The notes: generated by a model not told the origin, from the letters alone. A stretch of 64,000 nt of DNA from Paenalicyclobacillus ferrooxydans (GCF_001399675.1 NZ_LJCO01000079.1:62001-126000); one strand, 5' to 3'; positions 44,765 to 54,314 are shown, numbered from the stretch's first letter. Made by a program: numbers and translations.

Positions 44765-46936
44765 GTGCAGACGATGAAAACAATTGACGAAGTGGTCGAG
44801 CAATACCTGACATATGGAAAACAAAGTGACGCTGAATTCATCCGTCGGGCCTTTGAATACGCACAGACCGCGCACCTTGGACAGTTACGGAGGTCAGGCG
44901 AGCCCTATATTACACACCCTGTCGCAGTGGCTATGATTTTGGCCGAACTGCAACTGGATGCGACAACGCTGGCCGCTGCTTTACTGCATGATGTGGTTGA
45001 AGATACCAAGGTCACCGACGAGGAGATTGTTCGGCAGTTTGGAGCCGAGGTTGCTGCTTTGGTCGACGGTGTCACGAAGCTCAAACGGATCAAGTTTGAC
45101 TCGTCAGAAGAGCAACAGGCGGAAAATCTCCGTAAAATGTTTATGGCCATGGCAAAGGACATCCGGGTTCTCTTGATAAAATTAGCGGACCGTCTGCACA
45201 ACATGCGGACACTGCGTTACCAACCGTCGGAGAAACAGCAGCAGACAGCACGGGAAACTCTCGAAATCTTTGCACCGCTTGCCCATCGTCTTGGTATGTA
45301 TTCGGTCAAATGGGAACTCGAAGATACAGCCCTTCGCTACCTCAATCCGCAGCAATACTACCGAATTGTCCATCTGATGGCTCAAAAGCGCAAAGAGCGT
45401 GAGAGCTACGTCAACGAAGTCATGGAGATGATCCATGACAAATGCAAGGAACTCGAGATTCAAGTCGAGGTTACTGGGCGCGCAAAACACATATATAGTA
45501 TCTACCGTAAAATGGTGACACAACACAAAGAGTTCAATGAGATTTACGACCTGTTTGCGGTGCGGATTATCGTCAACAGCATCAAGGACTGTTACGGTGT
45601 CCTTGGCGTGATTCACACGATGTGGAAACCGATGCCGGGACGTTTTAAGGACTACATCGCGATGCCAAAGTACAACATGTACCAGAGCCTTCATACGACA
45701 GTTGTGGGTCCCCGTGGCGAACCGCTGGAGATTCAGATTCGGACTTGGGACATGCACCAAACCGCAGAGTATGGTATTGCAGCGCACTGGGTCTACAAGG
45801 AAGGCGGAGGTCGGGCAGATAGTAAGTTCTCCCAAAAACTGGCCTGGTTTCGCGAAGTCCTGGAGTGGCAACAGGATTTCAAAGATGCCCAGGAATTCAT
45901 GGAGACCTTAAAACTCGATTTGTTCTCTGATGAGGTCTTTGTCTTCACGCCAAAAGGGGATGTCGTCGGGTTGCCGGCAGGCAGTGTGCCCATAGACTTT
46001 GCATATAAAATTCACACCGACGTAGGAAACCGCTGTATTGGGGCGAAAATCAACGGAAAAATCGTGCCGCTTGATTATCGTTTGCGCACAGGGGACATCA
46101 TTGAAGTCCTGACGTCCAAACACAGTTATGGTCCGAGTCGGGACTGGTTGAAGATTGTTCAGTCCTCCCAAGCCAAGAGCAAAATTCGCCAATGGTTCAA
46201 AAAGGAGAAGCGTGAAGAAAACGTCACACGGGGAAAAGAGATGGTGGAGAAAGAAATTCTTCGCCAACGACTTGACCCGAAGGAATTGATGACCCCGGTG
46301 ATGCTCAGTGATGTCTTGCACAAGTTCAACTTTGCTCGTGAGGATGAGATGTTTGCTGCTGTTGGATACGGTGGGCTCAGCGCGGCGCAGGTCGTTACGA
46401 GACTCGTAGAGCGTGGTCGCCGAGATGCCCCGGCTGCAGCTACAGTCGATCCTGTCACACTTGAACTTCGGGACAGAAAGCAGCCGTCATCAAGCGGGGT
46501 ACGTGTGCGAGGCATAGACAACTTACTCATCCGATTTGCACGTTGCTGTAATCCGGTGCCTGGTGATGATATCGTCGGGTTCGTGACCCGCGGCCGCGGT
46601 GTGTCGGTTCATCGGACAGACTGTCCAAACGCAACAGCCCTTGAGAATGATCACGGGCGCATCATGGAAGTGGAGTGGGCAGGGGCCCCGGATCTGTCCT
46701 ATCAGGTCGAACTGGAGATTACGGGTCTTGACCGGCATGGTCTTATCAATGAAGTGATGAATGCGGTGGCAGAGACGAAGACAGAGATTACGGCGGTCAG
46801 CGGGCGTGTCGATCAGAAACGCTTGGCGCACGTGAGCCTGACGATTCGGATTCGCAACCTCGATCATCTGCGCAGCATTGTCGAACGATTAAAGAGAATT
46901 AAGGACATACACAGCGTGCGTCGTGTGATCCAGTAA
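44765..46936 (+). CDS. relA: Bifunctional (p)ppGpp synthetase/hydrolase RelA (Rel)
   Basis: Stringent response enzyme that makes and degrades (p)ppGpp. About 723 residues: HD hydrolase domain (LLHDVVEDTKVTDEEI, KLADRLHNMRTL), synthetase domain (EIYDLFAVRIIV, PKYNMYQSLHTTVVGP), TGS (DEVFVFTPKGDVVGLPAGS), zinc-finger/helical region and ACT domain (about 650-723). GAGGGGG at 44751-44757 favours GTG 44765; ATG 44774 is the alternative. Hydrolase residues appear intact. Confidence 0.95.
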   Translation: MQTMKTIDEVVEQYLTYGKQSDAEFIRRAFEYAQTAHLGQLRRSGEPYITHPVAVAMILAELQLDATTLAAALLHDVVEDTKVTDEEIVRQFGAEVAALVDGVTKLKRIKFDSSEEQQAENLRKMFMAMAKDIRVLLIKLADRLHNMRTLRYQPSEKQQQTARETLEIFAPLAHRLGMYSVKWELEDTALRYLNPQQYYRIVHLMAQKRKERESYVNEVMEMIHDKCKELEIQVEVTGRAKHIYSIYRKMVTQHKEFNEIYDLFAVRIIVNSIKDCYGVLGVIHTMWKPMPGRFKDYIAMPKYNMYQSLHTTVVGPRGEPLEIQIRTWDMHQTAEYGIAAHWVYKEGGGRADSKFSQKLAWFREVLEWQQDFKDAQEFMETLKLDLFSDEVFVFTPKGDVVGLPAGSVPIDFAYKIHTDVGNRCIGAKINGKIVPLDYRLRTGDIIEVLTSKHSYGPSRDWLKIVQSSQAKSKIRQWFKKEKREENVTRGKEMVEKEILRQRLDPKELMTPVMLSDVLHKFNFAREDEMFAAVGYGGLSAAQVVTRLVERGRRDAPAAATVDPVTLELRDRKQPSSSGVRVRGIDNLLIRFARCCNPVPGDDIVGFVTRGRGVSVHRTDCPNATALENDHGRIMEVEWAGAPDLSYQVELEITGLDRHGLINEVMNAVAETKTEITAVSGRVDQKRLAHVSLTIRIRNLDHLRSIVERLKRIKDIHSVRRVIQ

Positions 46937-46951
46937 ACCGGGGGTGGCTTT

Positions 46952-47401
46952 GTGCGATTGGTAGTCCAGCGAAGCGGCCCCGCTTCAGTTGTCGTTGCGG
47001 GACAAGCAGTAGGACAGATTGAGAAAGGGCTTGTCATACTGGTGGGTGTCAAGGCGGGTGACGGGGTCGACGATGCTCGCTATCTCGCCGACAAAGTTGC
47101 TCATCTGCGTATTTTCGAGGATGCGGAAGGTAAGATGAACTACGATCTGTTGACCGTTGGCGGAGCCGTTTTATCCGTGTCCCAGTTTACGCTCTATGGC
47201 GATGTACGAAAAGGACGGCGGCCCAATTACATGGAGGCCGCGCCTCCTGGTGAAGCTGAGCCTCTGTACGAAGCGTTTAATCAGACACTTCGAGAACTAG
47301 GTATTGAAGTGGCTACAGGCACGTTTGGCGCGATGATGGATGTTCACCTTGTGAACGACGGACCCGTGACTATATTGCTGGATAGTGAACGGAAGTTCTA
47401 A
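46952..47401 (+). CDS. dtd: D-aminoacyl-tRNA deacylase Dtd
   Basis: Removes D-amino acids from mischarged tRNAs. 149 residues, with [15 protein letters not shown] (catalytic loop) and the Gly-cis-Pro element NDGPVTI. GTG 46952, 15 bases after relA, normally paired in Firmicutes. The N-terminal motif reads RSGPASVVV where SRASV is more common. Confidence 0.94.
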   Translation: MRLVVQRSGPASVVVAGQAVGQIEKGLVILVGVKAGDGVDDARYLADKVAHLRIFEDAEGKMNYDLLTVGGAVLSVSQFTLYGDVRKGRRPNYMEAAPPGEAEPLYEAFNQTLRELGIEVATGTFGAMMDVHLVNDGPVTILLDSERKF

Positions 47402-47447
47402 GGGCTTTGAGATAGAGGTTCTACCATCATGTCAAAGGAGGACGCAC

Positions 47448-48086
47448 ATGAAGCTGCAGACGTTTGTACTCTCTCCTTTTCAATCAAACTGCTACGTATT
47501 ATCTGAAACAGATGAAAACGGTGCTCCGACTGTGGTCATTGACCCAGGCGATCTCGATGTCAAACGTGTGATGGATTACGTCAGCGAGCATCAATATCAG
47601 GTGCAAGCGGTCTGGCTTACACATGGCCATGTCGACCACGTAATGGGCGTTGATGTCATTCGCAAGGCCTACGATGTCCCGGCATATGTCCATGCGGCCG
47701 ATATGGATTTGTGGCAGAGCTTGCCGAACGATGCGGCACGATGGCTCGGAAAACAGGTTCCCGCTTTAAACGCTCCGGACGGCTTTCTGGAAGAGGGCGA
47801 TACACTGGCATGCGGAAACCTTTCCTTTACAGTATGGCATACACCCGGGCATTCCCGTGGCAGCGTCTGCTTAATTGAGGAAGAGGTTGCGATCACAGGA
47901 GATACCCTGTTTGCGCAGGGAGTTGGACGAACCGACCTTCCTGGAGGGAGCTTCACAGAACTGTCCCATTCTTTAAAACGCCTATTAACGCTCGCAGACA
48001 ACGTACGCATCTACCCGGGACATATGGGGACAAGCACGATTGGATTCGAGCGGCAGGTCAATCCATTTTTGACTGACATCGATTAG
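47448..48086 (+). CDS. MBL-fold metallo-hydrolase (glyoxalase II-like, YqgX type)
   Basis: 212 residues with the metallo-beta-lactamase motif HGHVDH (59-64), HTPGHSRGS, GDTLF and GHM. Close to small GloB/YqgX-like hydrolases that split S-lactoyl-bacillithiol or related thioesters; substrate not provable here. AAAGGAGG precedes ATG 47448. Follows dtd after 46 bases, likely the last gene of the relA group. Confidence 0.88.
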   Translation: MKLQTFVLSPFQSNCYVLSETDENGAPTVVIDPGDLDVKRVMDYVSEHQYQVQAVWLTHGHVDHVMGVDVIRKAYDVPAYVHAADMDLWQSLPNDAARWLGKQVPALNAPDGFLEEGDTLACGNLSFTVWHTPGHSRGSVCLIEEEVAITGDTLFAQGVGRTDLPGGSFTELSHSLKRLLTLADNVRIYPGHMGTSTIGFERQVNPFLTDID

Positions 48087-48185
48087 TCGATTGACGTAGA
48101 TCATCGGTGTTTTGCTTTGAGCAAACTAGTGTGCCTATTTTGATTACTGTGAGAAAAGGGAATCTTAGTTCTTTTCTCCTATTTA

Positions 48186-48214
48186 TTGACATCTTCTCGG
48201 CGGAACCATAGAAT
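48186..48214 (+). promoter_or_regulatory. SigA promoter of the lipoprotein gene
   Basis: TTGACA (48186-48191), 17-base spacer, TAGAAT (48209-48214): one of the best vegetative promoters in the window, 36 bases before the GTG start. Confidence 0.8.
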
Positions 48215-48250
48215 GACTGTGGACTTGTATCATGCCGGGGGGGAAGTACT

Positions 48251-48826
48251 GTGAAAAAAACTATAGTAGCTGGCGCGGCTGCAATCGGATTGGTTGCACT
48301 GTTAGCTGGTTGTGGAACACCAAATAATACGTCTACAAACAGCACTACTGGGAGCAACAGTGCATCAAATAGCGTAAGTTCGACTGTGACGACGGATATG
48401 AAAGATCAGTTTGTCTCGGTTACAGCTTCGGCGCAAACCGCCATTGACGATTTTACTACCGGAAAATCTTTGCTCGGCCCGATGAGTACAAAAACCATTG
48501 GCGGAACAACTTATTCCGTTGTTGCTACATCGAAGAGTGACTTGAATGACCTGGAGCAGTCGTACTTAGACTTCCTGACACAGGCACAGGTGAACAATCT
48601 CTTTTCTCACGTGTCGTTAAAGGGTGGGGACTACGTATTCCAGTCCATGACATCAAGTGGTGATACAAATAATTGGTTTAAGGCAACGGTGAAGAGTGCT
48701 CTGCCGCAAGGCAACGGATACCTCGTCACGTTAAGCGTGCCACAGACCGACGGCGGCTCAGCACAAACACAGACAGCTGTGATTCAGAAAGATGCAAGCG
48801 GACACTGGGTGTACGCGGGGACCTAA
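48251..48826 (+). CDS. Lipoprotein of unknown function
   Basis: 191 residues. Lipoprotein signal KKTIVAGAAAIGLVALLAG with lipobox LAGC, then a Ser/Thr/Asn-rich linker (about 23-50) and a 140-residue domain with the pattern of small secreted alpha+beta proteins (LNDLEQSYLDFLTQAQVNNLF; GHWVYAGT at the end). Not recognised. GTG start after GGGGGAAG and a near-consensus promoter, so probably expressed in growth; single-gene unit. Confidence 0.8.
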   Translation: MKKTIVAGAAAIGLVALLAGCGTPNNTSTNSTTGSNSASNSVSSTVTTDMKDQFVSVTASAQTAIDDFTTGKSLLGPMSTKTIGGTTYSVVATSKSDLNDLEQSYLDFLTQAQVNNLFSHVSLKGGDYVFQSMTSSGDTNNWFKATVKSALPQGNGYLVTLSVPQTDGGSAQTQTAVIQKDASGHWVYAGT

Positions 48827-48943
48827 TCAGGCTCTCGCATAAAATGATATCGACTGCAGAACACCATTGAGGTCTACTTTTCGACTAGACGGCATAGGCT
48901 GATTACAACTAGCTTGTCCGAAGATCGAAGGAGTGTAGACGAG

Positions 48944-49108
48944 ATGATGGTCAACGCAGGAAGATGGAAAAATCTAACCATGACAGAGCGCTGGTTAATT
49001 CTCAACGGTTTGGCTGCACTGCAAGCACGCCGTCGAGACACCGGCGTTCGTTTTGTTCACATTGCACACATGAAGATTCACTTGGACACCGGCACAATCA
49101 CGCGCTGA
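48944..49108 (+). CDS. Small protein of unknown function (54 aa)
   Basis: ATG 48944 follows AAGGAG at 10 bases (a second ATG is the next codon). The product reads MMVNAGRWKNLTMTERW..., mixed charge, no membrane segment. A CATAGGCT element at 48893 resembles mother-cell sigma -10 sites but its -35 spacing is short. Not recognised; coding status rests on ribosome site and open frame only. Confidence 0.45.
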   Translation: MMVNAGRWKNLTMTERWLILNGLAALQARRRDTGVRFVHIAHMKIHLDTGTITR

Positions 49109-49149
49109 GAAAATTCCGCTATGGGAACATCTCGACACGTGTATCAAGC

Positions 49150-49178
49150 ACCAATTACCTTACTTGGGGCATAGCCTA
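49150..49178 (+). promoter_or_regulatory. Candidate sigma-K-like promoter of a small membrane protein gene
   Basis: CATAGCCTA at 49170-49178 matches CATANNNTA; AC at 49150-49151 lies 18 bases upstream (17 is usual). It is 25 bases before the small gene at 49203. Confidence 0.35.
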
Positions 49179-49202
49179 TATCGTGGGCATACCTAGGAGG
49201 TG

Positions 49203-49316
49203 ATGGGGCTGAACCAATTAAACAAATACGCGATTGTGTTTCTGATTGTCTTTGTCCTGCTGTTCGTGTTAGTGCCAAGCATGAATCAGTCCCGGACAGG
49301 AACGCCGAATCGATAG
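49203..49316 (+). CDS. Small single-pass membrane protein (37 aa)
   Basis: Frame MGLNQLNKYAIVFLIVFVLL... with one hydrophobic helix (about 9-27) and a polar tail NQSRTGTPNR. AGGAGGTGAT at 49195-49204 is a perfect ribosome site, but only 2 bases separate AGGAGG from the ATG; a CTG two codons later has ideal spacing. It resembles the many small sporulation-time membrane proteins of Bacilli (YjcZ-like size) without sequence proof. Followed by a strong terminator. Confidence 0.6.
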   Translation: MGLNQLNKYAIVFLIVFVLLFVLVPSMNQSRTGTPNR

Positions 49317-49350
49317 TGGCGTTAGAACTCAAAGTTGTGACTTGCAGAAG

Positions 49351-49397
49351 AACAGAGTAGTCCGGTTCGATAACACCGGTGACGCTCTGTTTTTTTG
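49351..49397 (+). terminator. Terminator after the small membrane protein gene
   Basis: AACAGAG (49351-49357) pairs with CTCTGTT (49385-49391), with inner CCGGT/ACCGG helix, then a run of T's. Confidence 0.85.
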
Positions 49398-49487
49398 TTG
49401 CAGCGACTGCGATTACAAGTGCTGCAATAAGAAGAGCTGGACAGGGCGACATCTGTTACACTAGCGGATAGGGGAGGGGAGGTAATC

Positions 49488-50231
49488 TTGGTAAGATTTT
49501 TCAGGAGAATTGTTGCGTGGGTCCTGAAGGTTCTTGTCGAGTTGGCTCTGCTCACAGGGGTGCTGATGTTCTTGGCAAACTACGCATTCCATCACTGGAT
49601 TCCAATTCGGCAACGTGTTCAGGCCAGTGTCGAGGCAAAAGTGGCGCTTCATCATATTCATCCGTTGTCCTACACGGCGATTCCGGCCGCCTATAGAGAG
49701 GCCGTCATTGCAACCGAAGACCGCCGCTTCAGTTGGGATCCCGGGTTTGACCCCGTCGGGATTGTTCGTTCCTTCATTGTCGATGTGGAGAAAGATGGCT
49801 ATGTTGAGGGTGGATCGACCATTACGCAGCAACTGGTAGACAACACGATTCTCAATAAAAAGAAGACCATCACTCGAAAAGTGAAACAACTCGCTTATGC
49901 TGTCGGTATCTATGACACGTTTAGCAAGGAAGATACACTCGCCATGTACGCAAATGTGATTTATTTCGGACACGGTGCATACGGATTGTACAATGCGGCT
50001 GAGACATATTTTGGACAAACGCCAACGCAGTGCAATGCCGGTGAACTTGCCATGCTGGCGGGCATTCCGAATGAACCTTCGCTTTACGATCCATTTCGGA
50101 ACCTGAGCCTTGCCCGTCAGCGACAGCAAATCGTGATCGATAACATGGTGGACGATGGGCAAATAACCCAGTCCGAGGCAGAACAGATACGAGCGATGCC
50201 AATCCGATTAGTTCATAACAAGGGGCAGTAG
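49488..50231 (+). CDS. Monofunctional peptidoglycan glycosyltransferase (GT51)
   Basis: Membrane-bound lipid II polymerase without a transpeptidase domain. 247 residues: N-terminal helix (about 10-30), catalytic Glu77 in ATEDRRF, GGSTITQQLVDN, KVKQLAYAVGIYDTFSK and YFGQTPTQCNAGELAMLAGIPN. TTG 49488 has GGGAGGGGAGG upstream. Its 3' end overlaps the convergent SGNH hydrolase gene by 24 bases. Confidence 0.9.
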   Translation: MVRFFRRIVAWVLKVLVELALLTGVLMFLANYAFHHWIPIRQRVQASVEAKVALHHIHPLSYTAIPAAYREAVIATEDRRFSWDPGFDPVGIVRSFIVDVEKDGYVEGGSTITQQLVDNTILNKKKTITRKVKQLAYAVGIYDTFSKEDTLAMYANVIYFGHGAYGLYNAAETYFGQTPTQCNAGELAMLAGIPNEPSLYDPFRNLSLARQRQQIVIDNMVDDGQITQSEAEQIRAMPIRLVHNKGQ

Positions 50232-50861
50232 GTTGGTCGCGATGACGTTATGACCACGGTTATTGGGATGAACAGCGGTGCTGCCGCGTAAGACGTCCTC
50301 GATTTGTCCTGTACGGTATCCCGCGATGAGCGCCGCTTGGCGGCCGGCAAACCACTCGTGAACTGGCGCGACGAGGCAGCCTGTTTTCTGCGCCACTTCA
50401 GCTGTCACTGTGTTCAGCCCTTGAATGGATTCAACGGCTATAGGACTGTTTGGAAAAGGATTATACTGTGTACACACGATTAGCTTCGCTTTACTGACCT
50501 TGCGAATCCCAGCTATCATTCCAGCGAGGTTCATTCCGTAGTGTTTGAGCGTTGCTGGAATCACCGTTCCAGCCCGCCTTATTCCCCCCGTTTGGAGCAT
50601 CCCGAGAGCGGCATCTACGAGGTCATCTCCGCCGACCCACACACTAATGGCATCAGCGGCAACAAGTGGGCCGAAGCCGGCTGCAAAAACCGCGGATCGC
50701 AGGTCTGCGCTCGTCCACCCTGCCTCGGCCAGGACTTCTCCAACTGAGCGACTTCGGTGAGCACGTAACATTTCAGTGACTCGTGAAGGATACGCGAGGC
50801 ATGGTGACGTCGCACTATACCCAGCTGTTATGGAATCACCCAACGCAGTGTAGGTGTACAA
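50208..50861 (-). CDS. SGNH/GDSL-type hydrolase
   Basis: 217-residue esterase-fold protein: GDS block (LGDSITAGY, Ser10), block III as GGDD instead of the usual GxND, and catalytic HPNNRGH near the end. No signal peptide, so cytoplasmic. Substrate unknown (lipid, acetyl or peptidoglycan esters are family possibilities). TTG start on the minus strand with GGGAGGTGA 7 bases upstream. Confidence 0.82.
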   Translation of the reverse strand: MYTYTALGDSITAGYSATSPCLAYPSRVTEMLRAHRSRSVGEVLAEAGWTSADLRSAVFAAGFGPLVAADAISVWVGGDDLVDAALGMLQTGGIRRAGTVIPATLKHYGMNLAGMIAGIRKVSKAKLIVCTQYNPFPNSPIAVESIQGLNTVTAEVAQKTGCLVAPVHEWFAGRQAALIAGYRTGQIEDVLRGSTAVHPNNRGHNVIATNLLPLVMN

Positions 50862-50987
50862 CGGCTTTCACCTCCCAAATTGGGGCACTCACAGAGTTGC
50901 ACTCGTGGGTATACAATGCGCGTGCATCTCGATCCGTAAGGGTACATGCCGCGGGGTGAAAGGCCCATACAAACGTCAAATAACATA

Positions 50988-51016
50988 CAAAAAGAAAGAA
51001 GACGGCCGAAGCCGTC
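50988..51016 (-). terminator. UUCG-tetraloop terminator downstream of the MMPL gene
   Basis: On the minus strand GACGGC-TTCG-GCCGTC followed by TTCTTTCTTTTTG. It ends the marR-MMPL transcript about 220 bases after the MMPL stop. The rest of 50862-51236 holds only the 31-bp direct repeats. Confidence 0.8.
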
Positions 51017-51033
51017 CTCTTTTTGGTAAGGAA

Positions 51034-51174
51034 TTACGATGTTGCAGAAGTGACTACTAACTTCGAAGTTTGGCCGCCATCGCACATCAGCCTCCTAACG
51101 GTAGCCAGATGACGATTGTGACTGTTCACTTACGAGGTCATCGCCGCCATGCCACATCAGCCTCCCTTACGATA
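51034..51174 (-). repeat. Duplicated 31-bp repeat with ribosome-site/ATG, two micro-ORFs
   Basis: 51073-51103 and 51143-51174 are copies of one 31-bp sequence with about five differences, 70 bases apart. On the minus strand each carries (G/A)GGAGGCTGATGTG. Each ATG opens a micro-ORF: 51157-51095, 20 aa starting MWHGGDDLVSEQ; and 51087-51034, 17 aa starting MCDGGQTSKLVV. The stop of the first (TAG) overlaps the ribosome-like site of the second. Three-base spacing to the ATG is short, so translation is doubtful. They lie between the MMPL stop and its terminator. Confidence 0.5.
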
Positions 51175-51236
51175 CATATCATGTCCGCAGAGCCGAAGTT
51201 TATACATGTGAGAATGATCTTTTTTTCCTGAATCCA

Positions 51237-54200
51237 TCATGTTGTTTCAGGTTCAGGAGTACCCCCGGAACCGCCTCGCCGTCCAGACCCTGCCCCTCCG
51301 TGTGACAGCCTGTCTGCGGCTTCGTGGTCCGCGTCGTCCGTTACGCGGATGAACGGCCAGGCGTGTGCACGGCCGATGATGCCGATCACTGCTGGTGTGA
51401 AGAATGCCAGCAACACGAACGTATAGAGAAACAGCCCAATGACAATTGACAGACCGATCTCCACGAGTGTTGACATGTTTGTGATGGTCATTGAGCCAAA
51501 GGTACCGGCCATAATCAATGCTGCCGAAAAGACGACATTACCCATACTGCGCATGGCCTGGCGGATGGCGGTAATTGGGCCGTGTCCGGCACGATATTCT
51601 TCATCAAACCGCGATGTTAGGAAGATACTGTAATCCACGCCGAGGGCCACTAACAACAAGAATGCGAAGAAGGGCACAGCCCACGCCACGCCTGCGTGAT
51701 GCAACAGGTGAACCGCCACGTTTTGAACAATGCCCATCGTGACGAAATAGGTTGCAGCGAGCGAGATGAGCGTGAACAAAGGTGTCAGAATGGAGCGTAG
51801 CATCAACGCGAGCAGGATGAAGATAGCAATGAACACGATGGCCATCGTTCGAACAAAGTCTTGACTGGACAGTTGGTTCATGTTGGACTGAATACCCGTT
51901 GTACCGCCGATATAAACAGTGCCATGCCCAATGGGGCTCGAGGCAAGTGCGGTCTGCGCAGCTTGCTGCAATGGGGTCATGGTGTTAATCGCCGTCATTG
52001 AGTACGGATTCGAGTTCAAAATGACGTTGAACTTTGCGATGTGACCGTTTGGCGAGATGTACGAATCCATCGCCTGTTTCAGACCGCTGTTGTTGTTGAG
52101 CGTACTTTGTGGAATGTAGAAACCAGGGTCGCTCGCCAGTCTGGATTGATGCAAAAAGCTCTGCACCTTGGTGACACCGGTCTCCAGTTTTGAAGCCCCG
52201 GAAGATGCCTTGCTAAGACCAGATACCTCAGTGCCCATTGCGGCATTCAGCGCTGCGATCCCGTTTGTGACTTGCTGGCTGCCTGGGGCTAACCGATTTG
52301 CGCCCGATGCCAACTGGCTTGCACCCTGCGAGAACTGCTGTGCACCGCCAGCCAGTTTGCTCGCACCGCCCTGTAAGCTAGGCATGGCGGCTGCTGTTTG
52401 TTTGGCACCTGCCGCCAATTGAGCTGTGGCTTGTGCAGTCTTGCTCGTACCCTGACTTACGGCTACAGCGAGTTGCTCGATCTGTTGCCACGAGGGTGAC
52501 TGTGCCGCGGATGGGTTTTGCTTTGCCCACGCTGCGATGGCGTTCGCCAGCGTGCTTGCAACGCCTGCGACTTGTTGATCCGATGCGGCCACTTTTGACA
52601 CCCCTGAAGACAGGGAAGACACCCCTGAGCCCACTTTGGAGATGCCCTGAGACAGGCCCTTGGCCCCGGAAACCAGTTGATTGCTGTTCGTGGCGAGTTG
52701 TGAAGCCCCATTGGCGATACCAGTGATTCCGGATGTGACTTGAGCAGATCCGTTCTGCAGTTTGCTGACCTGAGAAGTCCCGCCTTTCCCCGTACCGCCC
52801 CCAAGGCTCGAGGAGAGAGTGGATAGTCCACTGGCTACTTGTTTCAGCCCGGATGAGGCCTGATCATTCTGATAAGCCAACTGAAAGCCCTGGACAACCT
52901 TTCCAACCGGCTGCGTGGCGCTGTCCACCTCTTTGACGCCTTTAACAGCGGCAAGCGTCTTGGAGATCTGGCTAATTGTTGCCATGCCATCCGGTGTCCG
53001 GAGGTTTACATCTGTCTGCACAACCACGGTAGTCGGCATTGCCTGACCTTCACCGAACGCTTTGGCAACCACGTTAAATCCACTCACGGAAGCAGAATTC
53101 GGGATGTCAATCATGGGGTTGAAAGTTCTGTCGTTGCTGAACAAAAGCCCGATCGGAGTGAGAATGACGGCGAGTATCAACAACGTGATCCACGGATGTT
53201 TCGTGGATATGGTACCAGTCCATCCCCAGATTCGTGACGGGCGGTGTTCTGACCCCGGTTTTGGATGACGCGGCCAATACAGGGCACGACCAAGCAGGCT
53301 CATCAAGGCAGGAACGAGTGTTAGGCACGTGATGAGCGTGATCAAGATACCAATGGAGACACCCACCGCGGATCGATACAATCCAAATTTGGCGAAGTAG
53401 AGCACTGCGAAGGAAACAAGGACAGTCAGAGAACTGAACATCACTGTTTTTGAGACACCCTGGAGTGCCTTCGTCAGGGCCTCCTGCCGGTCATGCGAGC
53501 GGGTGAGCTCCTCTTGGAATCGGTTCATCATAATCATCGTGTAGTCGGTGCCGGCACCCATTAAAATGGCAATGAGAAAGGTCTGCGTGAATGTGGAAAC
53601 AGGGAGACCGTGCTCTGCCGCCCATGCGACGACGCCTGAAGATACGAGGTAGGAGAGGCCAATGGCAATCAGAGTTAAAAGTGGTGCCAGGATGGACCGA
53701 AATACAACCAGCAGGATTGCGAGTACGAGAACGACCGTCACCACTGCAGTCTTTTGGGTTGCTTGCTGGCTAACGAGGATTTCGTCCTCCTGAATCGGTA
53801 CGTCACCCGTGAAGTAGACTTTGGCGCCTGTAGGGGTGTTACTGAACGACCCGTACAAAGCCTGCAACGTGTTCTTCATGTTCGGATCTGTAACGCCCTG
53901 CGACAGCCCGACGATGGCTATTTCTGTCGTGTTATCCTTACTGATAAACTTGCTGCTGACACTCTTCGATGAGTTCGCTGCGTCCTCGATATATGTAACG
54001 TGATGGTTCGAACGGTTGTTGTTTAGTGCATTCATCTTATTTGTTAAATACTGTTTGTCTGCCTGGGTCAATCCACTTGCATTGTTGATGGCCACAACAA
54101 CTGTACTTTGCGCTTGGTGTTTCGGGTCGATCTCGTTCGCCAGATTTCCAGCAACCACGCTCTCGGCGTTGTTTGGAAGATAAGTCTGGCTTTGGTGAGA

Positions 54201-54314
54201 GACCACATCCTGCAACTTTGGCAGGAACAGCAAGACGGCGGCAACTGCTACAATCCACACAATGATGATCAGCCACTTGAGCTTATTGACGATCTCTGCA
54301 TACCTGCGTAACAA
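51237..54314 (-). CDS. MMPL-family (YdfJ-like RND) exporter
   Basis: Large membrane transporter of 1025 residues. Two MMPL blocks, each with one helix, an extracytoplasmic domain and a five-helix bundle (about 180-360 and 790-985); GADYTMIMMNRF-type (AGTDYTMIMM) and GVDYSIFLTSRF motifs mark helix 4 of each. The second loop (about 470-720) is a long Ser/Gly/Ala/Gln-rich region of degenerate 11-residue repeats (GASQLASGANRLAPG), as in YhgE/Pip-type proteins, probably an extended helical stalk. TTG start behind AAAGGAGAG. Same strand and 124 bases after marR. Confidence 0.9.
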   Translation of the reverse strand: MLRRYAEIVNKLKWLIIIVWIVAVAAVLLFLPKLQDVVSHQSQTYLPNNAESVVAGNLANEIDPKHQAQSTVVVAINNASGLTQADKQYLTNKMNALNNNRSNHHVTYIEDAANSSKSVSSKFISKDNTTEIAIVGLSQGVTDPNMKNTLQALYGSFSNTPTGAKVYFTGDVPIQEDEILVSQQATQKTAVVTVVLVLAILLVVFRSILAPLLTLIAIGLSYLVSSGVVAWAAEHGLPVSTFTQTFLIAILMGAGTDYTMIMMNRFQEELTRSHDRQEALTKALQGVSKTVMFSSLTVLVSFAVLYFAKFGLYRSAVGVSIGILITLITCLTLVPALMSLLGRALYWPRHPKPGSEHRPSRIWGWTGTISTKHPWITLLILAVILTPIGLLFSNDRTFNPMIDIPNSASVSGFNVVAKAFGEGQAMPTTVVVQTDVNLRTPDGMATISQISKTLAAVKGVKEVDSATQPVGKVVQGFQLAYQNDQASSGLKQVASGLSTLSSSLGGGTGKGGTSQVSKLQNGSAQVTSGITGIANGASQLATNSNQLVSGAKGLSQGISKVGSGVSSLSSGVSKVAASDQQVAGVASTLANAIAAWAKQNPSAAQSPSWQQIEQLAVAVSQGTSKTAQATAQLAAGAKQTAAAMPSLQGGASKLAGGAQQFSQGASQLASGANRLAPGSQQVTNGIAALNAAMGTEVSGLSKASSGASKLETGVTKVQSFLHQSRLASDPGFYIPQSTLNNNSGLKQAMDSYISPNGHIAKFNVILNSNPYSMTAINTMTPLQQAAQTALASSPIGHGTVYIGGTTGIQSNMNQLSSQDFVRTMAIVFIAIFILLALMLRSILTPLFTLISLAATYFVTMGIVQNVAVHLLHHAGVAWAVPFFAFLLLVALGVDYSIFLTSRFDEEYRAGHGPITAIRQAMRSMGNVVFSAALIMAGTFGSMTITNMSTLVEIGLSIVIGLFLYTFVLLAFFTPAVIGIIGRAHAWPFIRVTDDADHEAADRLSHGGAGSGRRGGSGGTPEPETT

